Origin: Humidesulfovibrio sp.
GTDB taxonomy: Bacteria > Desulfobacterota > Desulfovibrionia > Desulfovibrionales > Desulfovibrionaceae
NCBI RefSeq assembly: GCF_030689645.1
Contig: NZ_JAUYFU010000086.1
Location: forward strand, 1 to 64,000
DNA: 64,000 nucleotides
Direction of reading: 5' to 3'
Positions within the stretch are counted from its first letter, which is position 1, and the number at the start of each line of letters is the position of its first letter. Shown here piece after piece: positions 60,615 to 64,000 of the stretch. A program made the translations under genes and the position numbers. The notes under the pieces were generated by a model, which had not been told where the DNA came from, did not search any database, and was given only the letters and a program-made list of their open reading frames with translations.

Positions 60615-61340
60615 CTAGTCCGCGAACCCGCGCAGGATATCCACCATGTCGCGGGTGGCTTGGCGCAGGCCGGTGTAAATGGCCCGGGCCATGATGCTGT
60701 GGCCGATGGAGTACTCGTGGATGCCGGGCACGCGCGCAAAGGGCAGCACGTTGACGTAGTTGAGGCCGTGCCCCAGATTCACCTTGAGACCCAGACCTTG
60801 CGCATGTCGGATGCCTGCAAGGATCTTGTCCAGCTCGGCCTGGCGCTCAGCCGGGGTGCGCGCATCGGCGTAGTGGCCGGTGTGCAGCTCGATGAACTGC
60901 GCCCCGGTCTGGCTGGCTGCGTCGATCTGGTCAAGGTCGGCGTCGATGAACAGGCTGGCCTGGATCTCGCGCTCAAGCAGCGGCGCCAGGAAGGCCGAGA
61001 GCTCGCCCTCGCGGCCCAGGCAGTTGAGCCCGCCCTCGGTTGTGAGCTCCTGGCGTTTCTCGGGCACCAGGCACACTGTGTCCGGGCCGACGGCCAGGGC
61101 GATCTGCTGCATTTCCCGCGTGGCGGCCATTTCCAGGTTCAACCTTGTGTTCACTGTGCGCCGCAAAATTTCCACGTCGCGGTCCTGAATGTGCCTTCTG
61201 TCCTCGCGCAGGTGCACGATGATGCCCGAGGCGCCGCCAAGCTCCGCCTCATGTGCGCCCAGCACGGGATCGGGCTCCTGGCCCAGGCGGGCTTGGCGCA
61301 GAGTGGCGACGTGATCGACGTTGACGGAGAGAAGGGGCAT
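60615..61340 (-). CDS. pdxJ: pyridoxine 5'-phosphate synthase
   Basis: [55 protein letters not shown]. Confidence 0.96.
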   Translation of the reverse strand: MPLLSVNVDHVATLRQARLGQEPDPVLGAHEAELGGASGIIVHLREDRRHIQDRDVEILRRTVNTRLNLEMAATREMQQIALAVGPDTVCLVPEKRQELTTEGGLNCLGREGELSAFLAPLLEREIQASLFIDADLDQIDAASQTGAQFIELHTGHYADARTPAERQAELDKILAGIRHAQGLGLKVNLGHGLNYVNVLPFARVPGIHEYSIGHSIMARAIYTGLRQATRDMVDILRGFAD

Positions 61341-61560
61341 AGGTACCTCCAATTTGGGGGGGCGTTCACTTTTTTTGTACGCTTTCCCAGGGGCAAAGGC
61401 AACAGCGCCAGTTCCTTGGCGCACATGGACCGGGTGCTGCTCTTCGCTGGTTGCGCTGTGGCTGCGAGCTGGCCCGCGCGTTGACATCACCTCCCCGGGA
61501 AGGTACCCCTACGCACTCAAAGAGCAACCACAACGCACGTTTCACGTCAGGAGCCAGTTC

Positions 61561-62898
61561 ATGAATGTCTGCATCGTCGGCACCGGATATGTCGGCCTGG
61601 TCACTGCGGCCTGCCTCTCGGAAATGGGCAACCACGTGCGCTGCGTGGACAAGAGCGCGCAGGTGGTGGAAACCCTCCGCGCCGGTCGCATCCATATATT
61701 CGAGCCCGGACTTGAGGAACTGGTGCGTCGCAACACCGCCGAGGGCCGCCTGACCTTCACAACAAGCCTGGACGATGGACTCTCCTTTGACGGCGACGGG
61801 GCGGAGTTCGCCTTCATCTGCGTTGGTACGCCCTCCGGCGAGGACGGCGTGTGTGATCTTTGCTTCGTGGATGCCGTGGCCGAGGAGATCGGCCGCACGG
61901 TGAGCCGCCCGCTCATCGTGGTGAACAAATCCACTGTGCCCGTGGGCACGGCTGACCGCGTGCGCGGCATACTGGACCGCGAGCTGGCTGCGCGCGGTCT
62001 GACCCTTGACGTGGACGTGGTGTCCAACCCGGAATTTCTCAAAGAAGGCGACGCGGTGAAGGACTTCATGAAGCCTGATCGCGTCATCGTGGGCACGGAG
62101 AACCAGAAGAGCGCGGAGATGCTCAAGGCGCTTTACGCCCCCTTCGCCCGCAGCCGCGAAAAGCTCATCATCATGGGCGTGCGCAGCGCGGAGATGACCA
62201 AGTATGCGGCCAACTGCATGCTGGCCACCAAGATTTCCTTCATCAACGAGGTGGCCAACATCTGCGAGCGCGTGGGGGCCGACGTTTCCGAGGTGCGCCT
62301 CGGGATAGGCAGCGACCACCGCATCGGCTACGACTTCATCTACCCCGGCGTGGGCTACGGCGGCTCGTGCTTCCCCAAGGACGTGAAGGCTTTTCTGGGC
62401 ACTGCGCGTGAGGCCGGGTACGAGGCTGCGCTCATCGACGCCGTGGACCAGGTGAACACCCGCCAGAAACAGGTGCTGGCCGAAAAGGTGATCAAGCATT
62501 TCGAGCCGCTTGGCGGCGTGGCGGGCAAGACGCTGGCTGTTTGGGGCCTGGCTTTCAAGGCCAATACGGACGACATCCGCGAGGCCCCGGCCTTGGCCAT
62601 CATCAATGAACTGTCCGCGCGCGGCATGCGCGTGCGCGCCTTTGATCCGGTGGCCCGAGAACGCGCTGCAGGCGAGCTTTCTGGCAATGCCCTGGTCGAG
62701 CTGGTCGCCAACCAGTATGAAGCTCTGGATGGAGCCGACGCACTGGCTGTGGTGACGGATTGGAATCAGTTTCGCAACCCGGACTTCGCTGGTATGGCCC
62801 GCAAGCTGGCCGGGCGTGTGATCTTCGATGGCCGCAACCTCTACCAGCCGGAGCTGCTTGCCCGGTTCGGCCTCAAACATTACGGCATCGGCCGTTAA
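61561..62898 (+). CDS. ugd: UDP-glucose/GDP-mannose dehydrogenase family protein (UDP-glucose 6-dehydrogenase)
   Basis: MNVCIVGTGYVGLVTAACLSEMGNHVRCVDKS; GVGYGGSCFPKDVKAF. Confidence 0.94.
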   Translation: MNVCIVGTGYVGLVTAACLSEMGNHVRCVDKSAQVVETLRAGRIHIFEPGLEELVRRNTAEGRLTFTTSLDDGLSFDGDGAEFAFICVGTPSGEDGVCDLCFVDAVAEEIGRTVSRPLIVVNKSTVPVGTADRVRGILDRELAARGLTLDVDVVSNPEFLKEGDAVKDFMKPDRVIVGTENQKSAEMLKALYAPFARSREKLIIMGVRSAEMTKYAANCMLATKISFINEVANICERVGADVSEVRLGIGSDHRIGYDFIYPGVGYGGSCFPKDVKAFLGTAREAGYEAALIDAVDQVNTRQKQVLAEKVIKHFEPLGGVAGKTLAVWGLAFKANTDDIREAPALAIINELSARGMRVRAFDPVARERAAGELSGNALVELVANQYEALDGADALAVVTDWNQFRNPDFAGMARKLAGRVIFDGRNLYQPELLARFGLKHYGIGR

Positions 62899-62964
62899 CG
62901 GCGCCGGGGTTCTGCACCCCGTGCTCCTGCGGTTACGGCCCGAACGGAATGCACCGGGAGGACC

Positions 62965-64000
62965 ATGCGCATCAAGAAACAGGCTCCGATTGAGATAATC
63001 CTCAGTCCCTTCAACCGTTTTTTCAAAACCAGCGCTGCGGGCGGCCTGCTTCTTATGGCCTGCACCGCCGCAGCCATGATCTGGGCCAACTCGCCCTTTG
63101 GCGACTCCTACGCCCGGCTGCAGGATGTCCACCTCACTGTTGGCGCGGGTAAGTCTGAGCTTTCCCTGTCGTTGCTGCACTGGGTGAACGACGGGCTCAT
63201 GGCGGTGTTCTTCTTCGTCGTGGGGCTGGAGATCAAGCGCGAGATCCTGGCGGGCGAGCTTTCCAGCGCCCGCAAGGCGCTCTTGCCCATCGCCGCCGCC
63301 GTGGGCGGCATGGTGGTGCCTGCTGCGGTGTATCTGGCCTTCACCTGGGGCACGGGCAACGAGCGCGGTTGGGGCGTCCCCATGGCCACGGACATCGCCT
63401 TCACCCTGGGCGTGCTGTCGCTTTTGGGCAGGCGCATCCCGGCCAGCCTCAAGGTCTTTCTTACGGCTCTGGCCATTGCCGACGACATCGGCGCGGTGCT
63501 GATCATCGCGCTGTTCTATGGCGGGCAGCTCAATCTTCCCGCCTTGGCGCTGGGTTTGGCGCTGCTGGCGGGCATGGCCGGGGCCAACGCGCTGGGCGTG
63601 CGCAGAACCGTGGTTTATTTCCTTCTTGGCGCTGCGGCTTGGCTGTGCTTCTACAACTCCGGCGTTCACGCCACCGTGGCCGGGGTGCTGGCGGCCATGA
63701 CCATTCCCGCGCGGTCGCGCATGGGCGTGGGGGAAATGCTTGAGAAGAGCCGCCGCCTGCTGGATCAGTTGAAGAACGAGCACCATGGCGGCAACATGCT
63801 GGGCAGCGACCGGCTGCACAAGATCGTTTTGACCCTGCGCAAAGCCTGCCAAGACGCCGAGACTCCGTTGCAGCGACTCGACGCCCGGCTGCATCCCTGG
63901 GTGGCCTTCGCCATCATGCCCGTCTTCGCTCTGGCCAATGGCGGGGTGGCGCTTTCAGGCGATGTGCTCTCTGCTTTGTCCAGCCCCTTGTCGTTGGGAG
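62965..64000 (+). CDS. nhaA: Na+/H+ antiporter NhaA (truncated by window edge; not in supplied ORF track)
   Basis: Manual translation MRIKKQAPIEIILSPFNRFFKTSAAGGLLLMACTAAAMIWANSPFGDSY...GVPMATDIAFTLGVLSLLG...ALAIADDIGAVLIIALFY; open at window end. Confidence 0.93.
   Translation, partial: MRIKKQAPIEIILSPFNRFFKTSAAGGLLLMACTAAAMIWANSPFGDSYARLQDVHLTVGAGKSELSLSLLHWVNDGLMAVFFFVVGLEIKREILAGELSSARKALLPIAAAVGGMVVPAAVYLAFTWGTGNERGWGVPMATDIAFTLGVLSLLGRRIPASLKVFLTALAIADDIGAVLIIALFYGGQLNLPALALGLALLAGMAGANALGVRRTVVYFLLGAAAWLCFYNSGVHATVAGVLAAMTIPARSRMGVGEMLEKSRRLLDQLKNEHHGGNMLGSDRLHKIVLTLRKACQDAETPLQRLDARLHPWVAFAIMPVFALANGGVALSGDVLSALSSPLSLG

Overview
The window looks like a GC-rich Desulfovibrionaceae-type chromosome segment (my inference from gene content: tandem homotrimeric-type porins, a diheme cytochrome, selA/selB, a UbiX/UbiD pair). 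Most of it is housekeeping: thrC, paaK-like ligase, dnaB-rplI-rpsR-rpsF, purC, hisD, uvrC, ubiX/ubiD, glnK-amtB, tatA, a Mla/MCE transporter, folC, selA/selB, murA, comEC, cimA, lysC, tsaE, nnr, acpS, pdxJ, ugd, nhaA, and two tRNAs (Arg-UCU, His-GUG). Three regions deserve follow-up. (1) An uncharacterised 7-gene cluster (about 30.58-35.14 kb) has three DUF2589-like proteins, a peptidoglycan-binding/lysozyme-like protein, a small exported protein and two orphans. (2) A tiny membrane ORF immediately downstream of purC (9429-9596, minus) has an in-frame UGA followed by a hairpin at bacterial-SECIS-like spacing, making it a candidate undescribed selenoprotein. (3) selA is interrupted by one in-frame TAG, although selB is intact. 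All family assignments come from recognising motifs in the translations; no database search was run.
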